Shown: piece after piece, positions 21,302 through 34,202 of the stretch
How the letters are laid out: every line of letters begins with the position of its first letter
Numbering within the stretch: the first letter of the stretch is position 1
Assembly (NCBI GenBank): GCA_032622095.1
Contig: CP136069.1
Coordinates: forward strand, 155,423,043 to 155,487,042
Source of the DNA: Siphonodentalium dalli
Lineage: Eukaryota; Mollusca; Scaphopoda; Gadilida; Siphonodentaliidae
Direction: 5' to 3'
Length of the DNA: 64,000 nucleotides
Program-made: the position numbers and the translations under genes
Notes under the pieces: generated by a model
What the model was told of the DNA's origin: nothing
What the model saw: only the letters and a program-made list of their open reading frames with translations
Database searches by the model: none

Positions 21302-22783
21302 TAGTTACAAATGTATGTCTAGCCTCTTGTGAAGTGTTGTGTCACTAATAAGATCTTTTATTCACATACACATGTACATGTACTATATACCTGTTCAAGC
21401 GTTTACAAGTGTCAATCATCGAGAAACTGACCAAAAGTTTTGGTAGTATATAATATAGGCTAGCACTGCACTTGGGCTACATGTACATGTACTGTAAGTG
21501 ATTATAATGTACTATTTTTATATTCTGCCATGAAAGTGTTGCTGAATGAAATTTAAGTTTACCCCGATATTCTAAGTCCGCTCGACTAAGATGGGGTTTT
21601 TCTCGAAAACTGATATCTGAATATACATGTCGTCTTCCACTGGTTGGTATTCCCTCTAAATTGACTAATTTTAACTGATTAGATTAGCCCTGGTATGGAA
21701 AACTCTAACTGTTATAGCCCGATGAGCGGTTTGCTGCCAACAGCGGTGATGATATGATGACCAGCGTTGTGCATGGCATATGTTGATCCAGGTAAGAATG
21801 CTACCATACATTCCAAACATTCATTAAATATCTTATTAATTATAACCCAAACTACACAAGAGACTAGTATAACTAAGATTGGGATCGATTAATGATGTGA
21901 CACTTTCAGTACTTCATTTACTAGTAGCCTGGTACTGGTGGGCCTGGCTACAGATACTTGTTTGGCGTGTTTGAGGCCTGTGGCACAAGGGCAGCAGAAT
22001 CAATTAAAATTTCTCTTATTGTAGTGTAGTACATGTACATGAATAGTACCGGTAGCACAGCACACAAAGAGGTATATATAGTACCGGCACATGTACATGT
22101 ATTCTCTCTGTTTTCACACATGTTTTTTTTCAATTTAACAACATGAGTCTTTTATGACACACACTAAAGTGAAAGTAGGCCTACATGTATATAATGTGCA
22201 CACAGTATACCGGTACAACTACTGATATATTACATTGCAATACAGTCTGAGTACAATGATATAGCAAAATTATGCATAGTAGAATAACAACCTTTTGTAC
22301 AAACAGTCCTGACAATGATATACCGGGATATCATGGTGATAGTTCATACATTTGGAATTAGCGAATACCCGAGTTTGTGGTTAGACCGCTTCATGCGATG
22401 TTTATGTGAATTTTTATTTTTAAGTCGGCATTGCATACGGTAGTCCTATAAACCACACCAGAGAATAGCAAATGTCGGTCAGTGACCAACTTCTTATGTT
22501 TATGCAATCGATACAATCAGGTTCTGCTTTTGATGTCCAGTTCGATATTTGTGGTGTGTTCTTGTGCAAAAATATAATTCTAACTAATGCGCCAAAAATC
22601 AGGTTTATAAATTTATCCATTCTTGAGCAAGAGCAACTCGTAAAACTTGTATGGTATAACATTCCAAACTGAGTATTTCTGCTATCGAACCAGATGATAA
22701 TAATGTTGAACCGGACATCGAAATCTGAACCGCATTTATGGATTGCAGCACGTGATGTTGAATAAACAGTTATAGAGGATATA
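21302..22783. other. No gene recognised; TACATGTA-rich
   Basis: Repeated acatgtacatgt motifs (for example near 21372, 21478, 22026, 22087) and no coding signal. The ORFs at 22420-22672 are short and mirror each other on both strands. Confidence 0.3.
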
Positions 22784-23000
22784 CAGTAATGCTCTAATTA
22801 ATCGACTCCTTAACTACAGCAGAATTATGGGTAACTTTTCAGGATTTAGTCGGAAATATGGGTTGATGCCATTCATCGGAAAGCTCTCGGTGAGAGCTTT
22901 CCGATAAATGGCAACAAGCCATATTTCGGACTAAATCCTGAAAAGTTACCCATAATTCTGCTGTAGTTAAGGAGTCGATTATTTAGCTCTAGAATTACTG
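22784..23000. mobile_element. pogo/Tc1-like palindromic MITE, copy 2
   Basis: Almost the whole 217-bp element is one palindrome centred near 22893, with termini CAGTAATGCTCTAATTAATC and flanking TA dinucleotides. CAGT ends plus TA duplication fit the pogo branch of Tc1/mariner. Confidence 0.85.
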
Positions 23001-24090
23001 TAACATGGTTTATAATATACAAATGTATACTGTATGGGAAACATCAGAGGTTTACAAAGTAATAAAAACAGTTGATTTGTTCTTTATTCTTGTGGTTATA
23101 TACACATACATGTATTCTAAAAATAAATGTCCTTTACAACGTGGATCAATGAAATGCGGTTGTTGCATTTAAAATGCATTGAGGGTGCATTGTGTCACGC
23201 CACTTTGTAAATGCCTTAATGACAGCATTTAAATTAAATGCACTGCATTGGGAATAATCGCAGTCGCATTGAAATTACCGATCATTGCGCCGAAAAAGTA
23301 TACTAGTATGAACACCCAAATAACGATACGATAGTGTATAGTGTATTTTGCAATTTTAGTTTAAATTTTGTTTAATTTAACTTCACATCTGAATAATTCT
23401 GTGTTATTTTCCCACTCCTGGTGTACATGTATATGTTCGGAATCGGACATTCATGATGTAGTTTTCCATTCAAAATGTAATAAACATAAATAAACACTGT
23501 TGACATTAATTGTTTTATAATCAGAATCTGAGAATCATGATTCTCATTTTGATTCTAGTAAAAAGTCTTGATTCCCTGTAGAAAGTGAAACACTAACATT
23601 TTGATTATTGCAAAAAATATGATGGATTTTAAGGCCCGCATCAAGACATTTGTTTGAATAAATCAAGGTAAATGTGTTAAAATATGAACGCATTTACAAA
23701 TGCGTTGCTCCAAAATCGCAAAGTAGATTCGAACATGTGGTCGCTTTTCTAAGAAATTTGTGAGTGGTCTGTACATGTACATACATGTAAGTTACTTGAC
23801 CAACTACACGAGGAGTCGAGGCACACAATCAATGAGGACGTTTGTACTAAAAAATATTTGTTTACGCAAGGCCAATTTCTTAATTTATATTATGAGCCAA
23901 CAAGACAGATCGTAAATCGCTGTTATATGACAATATATGTGGCCATCATAATGGTCGACAGGCATGACGCCAACAAAAACCAATGTCAGGCCAATATAAA
24001 GAAGTCGCGACTTATTGCTGGTGGAACCTATTAAAGGCATCGTTCCATTTCGTTAATAACAACTTACATGTAACATTCACCTCCACCTCT
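23001..24090. other. No gene recognised
   Basis: 23150-23280 has an irregular GCATT/AATGC-rich stretch. The remainder is AT-rich without motifs. Confidence 0.3.
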
Positions 24091-25017
24091 TTACTCTTGG
24101 GCTCCAAATAAACATGCATGAACCAGCTGCATGCACGTTTATTATTTTTCTTGGGAAATCCCCCCCCTGCACAGTGCTTATTTGGGTCTGCACGTTTATT
24201 AATATTTTGAAGCTATGAAAATTTAAATCAGCACAAATTCAAGATTTCTATATGATTCAGATGTAAAAATGATCAACACGTCTACATTAGTTACTAGCTA
24301 AACAAGACATTTTGTCATATGTGTATACTTTACTGTGAAATTGCGTTTCTTCCGTTGAACGGATTCTCAAAATGTTTGGTTTTCCAAAAAACAAGGATTC
24401 GAACTGTCTGAACTGAACTCCATGCGTTCGTTTAAATAGATGAATAAATAGTGGGAAAGACATACAATCCTAGTTCATAATGAATTTAAGTATATAAATA
24501 TAAATAATAAACGGCGGATTCAACGTGGTCATGGGTTTTGACCGCGTTAAAAAAATCAGCAAACTCCGCATGAACCCCGAAGTTTGCTGATTTTTTCTCG
24601 CGGTCAAAACCCCATGACCGCATTGAAACCGCCGTTCATTTCTTATATGAATAACACAATTTAAGATTGGTGAATTATTTCTTTTGGTTAATTTAATAAA
24701 CGTACAGGACCAAATAACGATCGTACAGGTGGGAATTTTACCTCGATTTTAATAATCGTACATTAGGCACTCAAGAGTACATATTCAAGTATGTGGCAAA
24801 CCAAAAAAACACCACATGATACATACATGTACCTGTACTACATGTTGACTCGTATACTTGAACCTGCTATAAAAATTATTTGGTTAACCACAGCTGATGT
24901 TTTGCTCAGAGTTCCCCCTGCACTATTATTTGGGTATGTACTTTTATTAACTTTCAATGGAATTTCCCCCCTGCACTATTATTTGGGCCTGCACTTTTAT
25001 TTGGAGCCTGAGAGTAA
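24091..25017. mobile_element. Inverted-repeat element with GGCTCCAAATAAA ends
   Basis: Left end TTACTCTTGGGCTCCAAATA; right end, read inverted, TTACTCTCAGGCTCCAAATA. Next to the ends lie short repeats of 'ccctgcac...ttatttggg'. It contains the hairpin at 24510-24636. No ORF. Confidence 0.5.
24510..24636. repeat. Long hairpin, ~55-bp arms
   Basis: The left arm AACGGCGG...GGTCATGGGTTTTGACCGCG...ATCAGCAAACT pairs with the right arm AGTTTGCTGAT...CGCGGTCAAAACCCCATGACC...CCGCCGTT, with few mismatches and a short loop. Confidence 0.85.
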
Positions 25018-25054
25018 GTTGCATTGACATTTATTTTCACGAATTACCATGCCA

Positions 25055-25720
25055 AGGCCAAAGAAAAAAGATTGTATGTTTCCGGTAACATAGCGAAAAA
25101 ATTAGGGTAGGTAGGTAGGGAATTTTTTTTATTTTGATATTTTTTATCCAGCTGCAGAAATATTGAACTACCTCGACCAAAGTGACATAAAATGCCAACC
25201 CGTGCCATGGGGAAAGTATTACTTGATCAACACAGTGGAAATATACATTAAGATTGATAAAAAATCAAACTTACTTCATGCTTACGTATGTTTTTTATTA
25301 TTCACATACCACATTTTCATAAATTTGGCTATAAACTTGGTACAAAATTGATGTCACTAACTTTTTATAAGAATTTTACTAATAATACCGCCATTATACC
25401 GTACATGTATTGTGACGATTACATCCCATTGTCTGGGGGTAGCCAGTACGCCCACCGAGCATGCCTGGTTTTTGGAAACAGTAGCTACATGTATACCCCT
25501 AATATATGCAGTGATAACCTCTTTACATGTATATATACAGATACACACCCACCATGTCTGTTGATAGTGTTCCATAAGTCCCAAACAAGACATAAAGCAG
25601 GCAGGAGATCCACTCTCAGGAAATTAAAATTGCGAAAATATCAATAAAAAGTTTAGGGTCGGCGGGTTATTTTTAGGGTCGGTCGATGTACGGAAACATA
25701 GTATCTTTTTTCTTTGGCCT
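25055..25720. mobile_element. Inverted-repeat element with GGCCAAAGAAAAAAGAT ends
   Basis: The left end AGGCCAAAGAAAAAAGATTG and the right end, inverted, AGGCCAAAGAAAAAAGATAC are each followed by TATGTTTCCG. 'ttagggtaggtaggtaggg' and 'tagggtcggcggg' follow inside each end. No ORF with recognisable domains. Confidence 0.55.
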
Positions 25721-25894
25721 AAGGAACATTGCAACTGGTTTGAAGTAACATGACCGCGTTGCGTCAACACTGGAACTGCATTGATGGTAATTTTCAACAT
25801 GGTCTCACTGAGGTTCTATCAAATATAAATACTAGTATGGTTGAGGGAGACAATTATTTTGAGAATATGTGAACCTGTGTTAACATGAGCCTAA

Positions 25895-26242
25895 GGCGAC
25901 ACCAATTTTTAAGTCTGGTTTACGAACACCTCCTACAAAATTTAACTTTTTTTGTCCCAAAATAATTTACACGCGTACTGATTTTCATGTGCTGTCGCAT
26001 CCGGTTCTGCTTATGATCATTTACAGTTTCATGTATTTCATGACAAGATATGTCTTGTTTGGTTTGAACAGAATTTCATTCAAAAACATTTTTTCACAAT
26101 TTTTGTAAAATTTATGTAAAATTCCACGATTTACTTGATATAAATTGGGGGGACAATCTTTTTTATTTTTATTTTTTTCCCTCCTGCATCTACTTTTTTT
26201 CTCCCCACATTATCGTAAACCAGACTTAAAAATTGGTGTCGC
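25895..26242 (-). mobile_element. MITE with GGCGACACC termini, copy 2
   Basis: Same ends as 18601-18975 with the interior in the opposite orientation ('cggttctgcttatgatcat' here against 'atgatcataagcagaaccg' there). Flanks TAA and TTAA. Confidence 0.8.
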
Positions 26243-26378
26243 TTAAATATCATCTGATGGAGTCAAAATCATTGAACCGTCACTTATGCATGCACATGTA
26301 GTCTTGATGTTGAGTCTGGCTATCAATATACTTTATATCACCATCAGTACTTACTACATGTACAGACCCCTTACTATC

Positions 26379-26960
26379 GTGGATCAATCTGAATCTGAAT
26401 GGTTACGCTGCAGATCCCAATTCTGGTAATTTCGCAGCGGGCGAGAGAGTCTCAGATCTTTTCCTTCAGCGCACTCTTGAAGGAATCCACAGGCTGTTGT
26501 TGTAGGATTAAGGATTCCTCCAGCTGATTCCAGTCGCATATAGTTCGAACAAATGTGGAATTAGCAAATTGAGCTGACACGTATGGTATAGCCTCGTAAC
26601 ACTGACTGTTGTTCCTTATTAGGTGCCGAGGAATTTGGCTGGTGACGTAGCCTGTCATAACTTTGCTATGCGATCTAAGACGCCTTGTTTCGGGTGTAAA
26701 GTATTGATTAGGGGGTATAGCCTGGACCAATCCGCCCACCACCTTACTCATGAATCCCAGCCGATTTATTTTCCGCCGTTTCGGCAATGTTGGTAAATCT
26801 AGCTCGTAGAGGATCTTGGTCATATATCCATCTTCTTTGCTCTTATAGTCTCTTTTAATGAAACGGGCTGCTCTACGCTGGATTCTTTCCAGCTTGTCGA
26901 TGTGATTTTGTTGGTAGGGGTCCCAGATGGTGTCTGCGTAGTCCGTGATCTTCAATGTCA
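26379..26960 (-). pseudogene. LINE ORF2 C-terminal region, 5'-truncated, with 3' tail
   Basis: A minus-strand frame open from 27102 to 26452 matches the C-terminal part of a CR1/L2-like ORF2 from about 26955 onward: YADTIWDPYQQNHIDKLERI, QRRAARFIKRDY, LYELDLPTLPKRRKINRLG, an RSHS basic patch and TICDWNQLEESLI...SFKSAL. These are conserved strings after the polymerase domain. Upstream residues (above about 26960) do not fit the family, so the junction is probably a 5' truncation. Downstream, ATTCAGATTCAGATTG near 26385-26400 is a typical short-repeat 3' tail. The frame itself is intact but too short to function. Confidence 0.8.
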
Positions 26961-27690
26961 AACCTCTCAATTCTTCTTCTTCTGGACAGGTGCATGAGCA
27001 GGCCACTGGCACTACATCATGCTTGTACCGGTACCACAAATTCAATTTTGAGACAATATTTTGGTTATGGCCAGATGGCCAGGTAGCTGAGGTACTGTTC
27101 AATACTATAGTTGATCCGTTTCGTTACCGTAACTTAATTCTTACTGTTCCGGGAATTGAAATATTTTTTGTCACATGAAATTCAGTCTTTTTCGATATTT
27201 GCGCACATCCATGCGGAAAAATCGGCGAATCTTATATATAAGTCCACAGTTTATCCGTTTGTAGCCAATACACCATTTCCTTCTGTCAATCCGCGTTGAT
27301 TCGCGACAAAATTAACTCAAAACACCACAAGGAATTATCCGCTCTTCATTTTGAAGAACGGTAACTAAAAGTTAAGATTGTAATTTGGCTGCAGAAACGA
27401 AACGAAACGAATTTTGAAACACAATAATTGTATTCACTAATATTTTCCTGTTGGTATATGGTCTACTATAGTATATGCAATCATTTATTTGAAATAATAA
27501 GTATCACTTAGAGAATAATTCTTACTGATAATTAGAAATATCTTTATTTTGTATCCCTTTAATATTAAATAATGGCCCTGAAAATTGTCTGTTTGTCAGT
27601 TTAATGTTCACTAATTATAGCTAGGCTGTTAGATAAAGTATGATATTGCTTCATTTGTCCGGGGTAGTGTATTGTCATACTGTCATAATA
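26961..27690. other. No gene recognised
   Basis: AT-rich flank between the LINE fragment and the minisatellite. Confidence 0.3.
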
Positions 27691-29540
27691 AACTTCAAGT
27701 AATAAGGTAACTACTCGTCAATGATGCTTGAATACATAAATGATTAATAAGGTAACAACTACCCGTCAATGATCGACGTCTTAATATAGAAAGGTTTTAT
27801 AAGGTAACTAACTACACGGCAATGGTACTTATTATAGAAGGTTAATAATTTAACTTCTTGTCAATGATGCTTTAATATAGAAAGGGTTAATAAGGTAACT
27901 ACACGTCAATAATGCTTTAGTGTAGAAATGGTTACTAAGGTAACTACATGTCAATGATGCTTTAATAAAGAAAGGGTTAATAAGATAAAGTTCTACACGT
28001 CAATGATGCTTAAATATAGAAAGGACTAATAGGGTAACTACACGTCAATGATGTTTTAATATAGAAAGGGTTATATGGTAATTACACGCCAATGGTGCTT
28101 TAATATAGAAAGGGTTAATATGGTAACTACCGTCCATGATGCTTTAATATAGAACTGGCTACTATGATACCTACATGTCAATGATGCTTTATTGTAGAAA
28201 GGGTTAATAATGTAACTAATCACCAATGATACTCATTATAAAAAGGGTTAATAAGGTAACTACCTGTCAATTATTGCTTCAACGTAGAAGGGTTAATAAG
28301 GTAATTACACGCCAATGGTGCTTTAATATAGAAAGGGTTAATATGGTAACTATCAGTCAATGATGCTTTAATATAGAAAGTGTTATAATATGGTAACTGC
28401 ACGTCAATGATACTTTGATACAAAAATGGTTAATAAGGAAGGTAATTACCCGTCAATGGCGCTTTAATATAGAAATGGTTTATAATGTAACTACTCACCA
28501 ATGATACTTAGTATAGAAAGGGTTGTTTAATATAACTACCTGTCAATTAATGCTTTAATATAGAAAGGGTTAATAAGGTAACTACACACCAATGATACTT
28601 AGTATAGAAAGGGTTAGTAAGGTAACTACACGACAATGATACTTTAGTATATAGAGGGTTAATTAGGCAACTACCCGTCAACGATGCTTTAATATAGAAA
28701 GGGTTAACATGGTAACTACACGTCAATGATATTTTAATAAAGAAAGGGCTAATAAGGTAACTACATGTCAATGCTGCTTTAATACAGAAATGGTTAATAA
28801 GGTAACTTCACGTCAATGATGCTTTAATATAGAAAGGGTTAATAATGTAACAACTCACCAATGATACTTAGTATAGAACGGGTTAATAAGATAACTACCC
28901 AGCAATAATGATGCTTTAATATAGAAAGGGTTATAATAAGGTAACTACAAGTCAATGATGCTTTAATACATAAATGGTTAATAAGGTAACTACCCGCCAA
29001 TGGCGCTTTAATATAGAAAGGGTTAATAATGCAACTACTCACCAATGATACTTAGTATAGAAAGGGTTAATAAGGTAACTACCTGTCAATTAATGCTTTA
29101 ATATAGAAAGGGTTAATAACGTAACTACACGCCAACGGTACTTAGTATAGAAAGGGTTAATAAGGTAACTATATACGACAATGATACTTTGGTATATACA
29201 GAGTTAAGGAGCCAACTACCCGTCAATGATGCTATACTATAGAAAGGGTTAACATTGTAACTACACATCAATGATATTTTAATATAGAAAGGGTTAATAA
29301 GGTAACTACACGTCAATGGTGCTTTAATAAAGAAAGGGTTAATAAGGTAACTTCACATCAATGGTGCTTTTATATAGAAAGGGTTAATAATGTAACTACT
29401 CACCAATGTTACTTAGTATAGAAAGTGTTAATAAGGTAACTAACTACCTGTCAATTAATGATTTAATATAGAAAGGGTTAATAAGGTAACTACACGCCAA
29501 TGATGCTGTAATATAGAAAGGGTTAATAATGTGACTTCAA
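27691..29540. repeat. 45-bp minisatellite, about 40 units
   Basis: Consensus unit: ggttaataaggtaactacac followed by gtcaatgatgctttaatata and gaaag. Variants alternate between 'gatgctttaatatag' and 'gatacttagtatag', suggesting higher-order units. The unit length is a multiple of three, so several ORFs of 60-75 codons arise that encode 15-residue repeats; these follow from the periodicity and are not evidence of a protein. Confidence 0.95.
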
Positions 29541-29559
29541 TGCAGATTATACAGTTTAA

Positions 29560-29889
29560 CAAAATACCACAGGTGTATATATCCGGGTGAACACTGTAGT
29601 AAATATCTGGGCGAAACCCTGGTGTAAATACCTGGGTGTAAATACTCCGGATAACCGTCTAAATACCCGGGTTTGACAGCGTCTTCTAAATTATATCCGC
29701 AAAAACCCGGGTAAACTGGGGTTTATACCTAACATATATAGAAAACACCTGGGTAAATCTATATAAATCCCTGATTTACCTGGGTGTAACCTGGGTGTGA
29801 CCTGGGTGGAACCAGGGTAAAACCTATATGTACCGGGGTATACCTAGGTAAACACCAAGATTTACCCAGGTACATTTTTATATGGGTAT
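29560..29889 (-). repeat. CCTGGGTGTA-type element related to 16310-17030
   Basis: Repeated 'acctgggtgtaaa', 'aaatacccgggt' and 'aacctgggtgtgacc'. The right edge 'aggtacatttttatatgggt' is the reverse complement of the left edge of the element at 16310. Confidence 0.7.
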
Positions 29890-30251
29890 CCACACGTACG
29901 TGCAACTTATAACGTGTGTTACCCTTACCAATGGAAGGCACCTGGCTTATCGACATGGCCATTGCACCTATATGCATATGATTAACCCGTTTAGATGTTT
30001 TGTGTCCAACATGTGGAATACGAATAATCCAATCTTCTGATACCGAATGAGAGCTTCTGGCGATTGTGTGTGTGCGGGTGATTGTAACTCTGACGTCACA
30101 TGATAACATGTCACGTGATTCTACCAACGTGTTGTCTATAAGCGGCTGACTTGTGCGAGTATGACTTCCTCTACATGTAAACACGGGGTATAATTCTATT
30201 CTTGAAACATTTTGTTCTAACTCAATGGTTCCACATCGAAGTGTCTATTCG

Positions 30252-30305
30252 CCATCGGATGGCAAATAGCGATTCTACCGATATGCGCTATTTGCCATCC
30301 GATGG
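30252..30305. repeat. 20-bp-arm hairpin
   Basis: CCATCGGATGGCAAATAGCG is repeated inverted with a 14-base spacer, 70 bases before the satellite starts. 'gatggcaaata' is also part of the satellite monomer. Confidence 0.8.
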
Positions 30306-30374
30306 TATTTTAAAGAAAATAAAACATATCATATCATCACAATACGCTATTATAATGATGATTCATACCGCCTT

Positions 30375-33240
30375 CGTGATAATTAGGCCCAGTTGACCGT
30401 CGGTTGACACCTACAGATATCCTGGGAGGATGGAAAATAAGAAATCGACCAATTTTGAAGGAAATTTCCTATAGTTTGAACATTTAGTGGCACAAACTGT
30501 CACTATATGGTCACATAATCACCATTTCTACCCGCCTTACCGAAAACCCGGACCAGTTGACCGTCGGTTGACCACCCACAGATATCCTGGGGGGATGGCA
30601 AATAAGAAATCGACTAATTTTGAAGGAAATTTCGTATAGTTTGAACATTTAGTGGCACAAACTGTCACTATATGGTCACATAATCACCATTTCTACCCGC
30701 CTTACCGAAAACCCGGACCAGTTGACCGTCGGTTGACCACCCACAGATATCCTGGGGGGGTTGGCAAATAAGAAGTCGACCAATTTTGAAGGAAATTTCG
30801 TATAGTTTGAACATTTAGTGGAACAAGCTGTCGCTATATGACCACATAATCACCATTTCTACCCGCCTTACCGAAAACCCGGACTAGTTGACCGTCGGTT
30901 TACCACCCACAGATATTCTGGGGGGATGGCAAATAATAAATCGACCAATTTTGAAGGAAATTTCGTATATTTTGAACATTTAGTGGCACAAGCTGTCGCT
31001 ATATGGCCACATAATCACCATTTCTACCCGCCTTACCGAAAACCCGGACCAGTTGACCGTCGGTTTACCACCCACAGATATCCTGGGGGATGGCAAATAA
31101 GAAATCGACCAATTTTGAAGGAAATTTCGTATAGTTTGAACATTTAGTGGCACAAGCTGTCGCTATATGGCCACATATTCACAATTTCTACTCGCCTTAC
31201 TGAAAACCGGACCAGTTGACCGTCGGTTGACCACCTACATATATCCTGGGGGGATGGCAAATAAGAAATCGACCAATTTTGAAGGAAATTTCGTATAGTT
31301 TGAACATTTAGTGGCACAAGCTGTCGCTATATGGCCACATAATCACCATTTCTACCCGCCTTACCGAAAACCCGAACCAGTTGACCGTCAGTTGACCACC
31401 CACAGATATCCTGGGGGATGGCAAATAAGAAATCGACCAATTTTGAAGGAAATTTCGTATAGTTTGAACATTTAGTGGCACAAGCTGTCGCTATATGGTC
31501 ACATAATCACCAATTCTACCCGCCTTACCGAAAACCCGGACCAGTTGACCGCCGGTTGACCACCCACAGATATCCTGGGGGATGGCAAATAAGAAATCGA
31601 CCAATTTTGAAGGAAATTTCGTATATTTTGAACATTTAGTGGCACAAGCTGTCGCTATATGGCCACATAATCACCATTTCTACCCGCCTTACCGAAAACC
31701 CGGACCAGTTGACCGTCGGTTTACCACCCACAGATATCCTGGGGGATGGCAAATAAGAAATCGACCAATTTTGAAGGAAATTTCGTATAGTTTGAACATT
31801 TAGTGGCACAAGCTGTCGCTATATGGCAACATATTCACAATTTCTACTCGCCTTACTGAAAACCGGACCAGTTGACCGTCGGTTGACCACCTACATATAT
31901 CCTGGGGGGATGGCAAATAAGAAATCGACCAATTTTGAAGGAAATTTCGTATAGTTTGAACATTTAGTGGCACAAGCTGTCGCTATATGGCCACATAATC
32001 ACCATTTCTAGCCGCCTTACCGAAAACCCGAACCAGTTGACCGTCAGTTGACCACCCACAGATATCCTGGGGGATGGCAAATAAGAAATCGACCAATTTT
32101 GAAGGAAATTTCGTATAGTTTGAACATTTAGTGGCACAAGCTGTCGCTATATGGTCACATAATCACCATTTCTACCCGCATTACTGAAAACCCTGACCAG
32201 TTGACCGTCGGTTGACCACCTACAGATATCCTGGGGGATGGCAAATAAGAAATCGACCAATTTTGAAGGAAATTTCGTATAGTTTGAACATTTAGTGGCA
32301 CAAGCTGTCGCTATATGGTCACATAATCACCAATTCTACCCGCCTTACCGAAAACCCGGACCAGTTGACCGCCGGTTGACCACCCACAGATATCCTGGGG
32401 GGATGGCAAATAAGAAATCGACCAATTTTGAAGGAAATTTCGTATAGTTTGAACATTTAGTGGCACAAGCTGTCGCTATATGGTCACATAATCACCAATT
32501 CTACCCGCCTTACCGAAAACCCGGACCAGTTGACCGCCGGTTGACCACCCACAGATATCCTGGGGGGATGGCAAATAAGAAATCGACCAATTTTGAAAGA
32601 AATTTCGTATATTTTGAACATTTAGTGGCACAAGCTGTCGCTATATGGCCACATAATCACCATTTCTACCCGCCTTACCGAAAACCCGGACCAGTTGACC
32701 GTCGGTTTACCACCCACAGATATCCTGGGGGATGGCAAATAAGAAATCGACCAATTTTGAAGGAAATTTCGTATAGTTTGAACATTTAGTGGCACAAGCT
32801 GTCGCTATATGGCCACATATTCACAATTTCTACTCGCCTTACTGAAAACCAGACCAGTTGACCGTCGGTTGACCACCTACATATATCCTGGGGGGATGGC
32901 AAATAAGAAATCGACCAATTTTGAAGGAAATTTCGTATAGTTTGAACATTTAGTGGCACAAGCTGTCGCTAAATGGCCACATAATCACCATTTCTACCCG
33001 CATTACTGAAAACCCTGACCAGTTGACCGTCGGTTGACCACCTACAGATATCCTGGGGGATTGGCAAATAAGAAATCGACCAATTTTGAAGGAAATTTCG
33101 TATAGTTTGAACATTTAGTGGCACAAGCTGTCGCTATATGGTCACATAATCACCAATTCTACCCGCCTTACCGAAAACCCGGACCAGTTGACCGCCGGTT
33201 GACCACCCACAGATATCCTGGGGGGATGGCAAATAAGAAA
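30375..33240 (+). repeat. ~164-bp satellite array, about 17.5 monomers
   Basis: Monomers start at about 30392, 30556, 30721, 30887, 31052 and so on to 33187, each with 'gttgaccgtcggttgacc', 'atcctggggggatggcaaat', 'aagaaatcgaccaattttga', 'aggaaatttcgta', 'acatttagtggcacaagctg' and 'ctacccgccttaccgaaaac'. A diagnostic variant ('actcgccttactgaaaacc', then 'ctacatatatcc') recurs at about 31190, 31846 and 32830, spacings of four and six monomers, so there is higher-order structure. ORFs in the array are frame artefacts. Confidence 0.95.
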
Positions 33241-34202
33241 TAAGTGCACATCCATGGCATCGACACCATAGCAACACACGTGCGTTTGGGCTTAACCTGC
33301 CTATTATTTGATAGCCGAAGTGTTTAAATAATAACATTATGTTCATATTCGCATTGAGGGTCTTTATAAGATTTCCAATACATTGCACAAAATATGGGGA
33401 GCCAAAATAACTATAGTTCAAAGATTCACTTCACTCCTGGAATAATGAAAATATCTCATGACCATAAGTGATGGAAAGGGCTTTATTGCACACCCAATGG
33501 CTTATTTGTGCGAAATACAGCAAAATACAGAAGATTTCAAACGTTCAATAAACGATTGTGTATTGTTCTTGAACAATACAAACCGATTACGTCAACGTCA
33601 TTGGCGACGTTTTACCACAGTCAATTTCTTTACTAAATTGTTAGGTTCTACATTAAGGACACATGTGTTCAATTAAATAAACAACATATATGGTAGACCT
33701 AAATGTTTATATATTACAAGCTACAATCATCAGAGTGTGCAATAAACATAGAAGAACACAGCTTTGTGAACATGTTAACGTAATTGCACTCGTTTGTCAT
33801 GCCGCGAGGTAAAACTCGAACCTCCGGTTCTCATTTTACTATCGCGTCACAACAAACTCGTGCAATAACGTTATCATGTTCACACAATTGTGTCGTACTA
33901 TCTATGTATTCACTTCACTCCTGGAATAATGAAAATATCTCATGACTATAAGTGATGGAAAGGGCTATCTCTGCCTTAATATTTATATAATTATCATGAC
34001 ATAACCAAGCAGAATGTTGCGAGTAAGTTGCGAGTAAGTTGCGTGTCACTAAGTTTATTTTATAATCGGCTTATATATACCACGCCACATTGCGCCATTT
34101 ACAATTTCACGACGTGAAGTCCTTTTTCGCCGAGTATATGAACACATGTCATATATAGCGACACACTGTAGCTTAAACGCAGTTGGTCCGTGTGAACTTG
34201 AA
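33241..34202. repeat. No gene; 60-bp direct repeat and a hairpin
   Basis: About 33427-33484 and 33908-33966 share 'cacttcactcctggaataat' through 'agtgatggaaagggct'. Between them 33773-33887 is an inverted repeat (arms of about 36 bases, 'gaacatgttaacgtaattgc' side). The pair could be remnants of a duplicated segment. They are too short and unstructured to call LTRs. Confidence 0.55.

Noticed and set aside
28547-29316. Repeat-protein-like frames of 15-residue units
   Set aside because: Product of a 45-bp period; units contain frame-breaking indels and the opposite strand is equally open in places.
30926-32789. Nearly identical 73- and 109-codon frames
   Set aside because: They fall in successive satellite monomers; identity reflects the satellite, not protein conservation.
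27691-33240. CRISPR-like appearance of regular repeats
   Set aside because: Units are contiguous tandem repeats with no unique spacers, and the genome is animal-like.
33800-33840. tRNA-like B box (ggttcgagt on the minus strand)
   Set aside because: No A box, acceptor stem or cloverleaf around it; it is in the loop of an inverted repeat.
33427-33966. Direct 60-bp repeat as a pair of LTRs
   Set aside because: Too short, no TG...CA ends, primer site, polypurine tract or gag/pol between.
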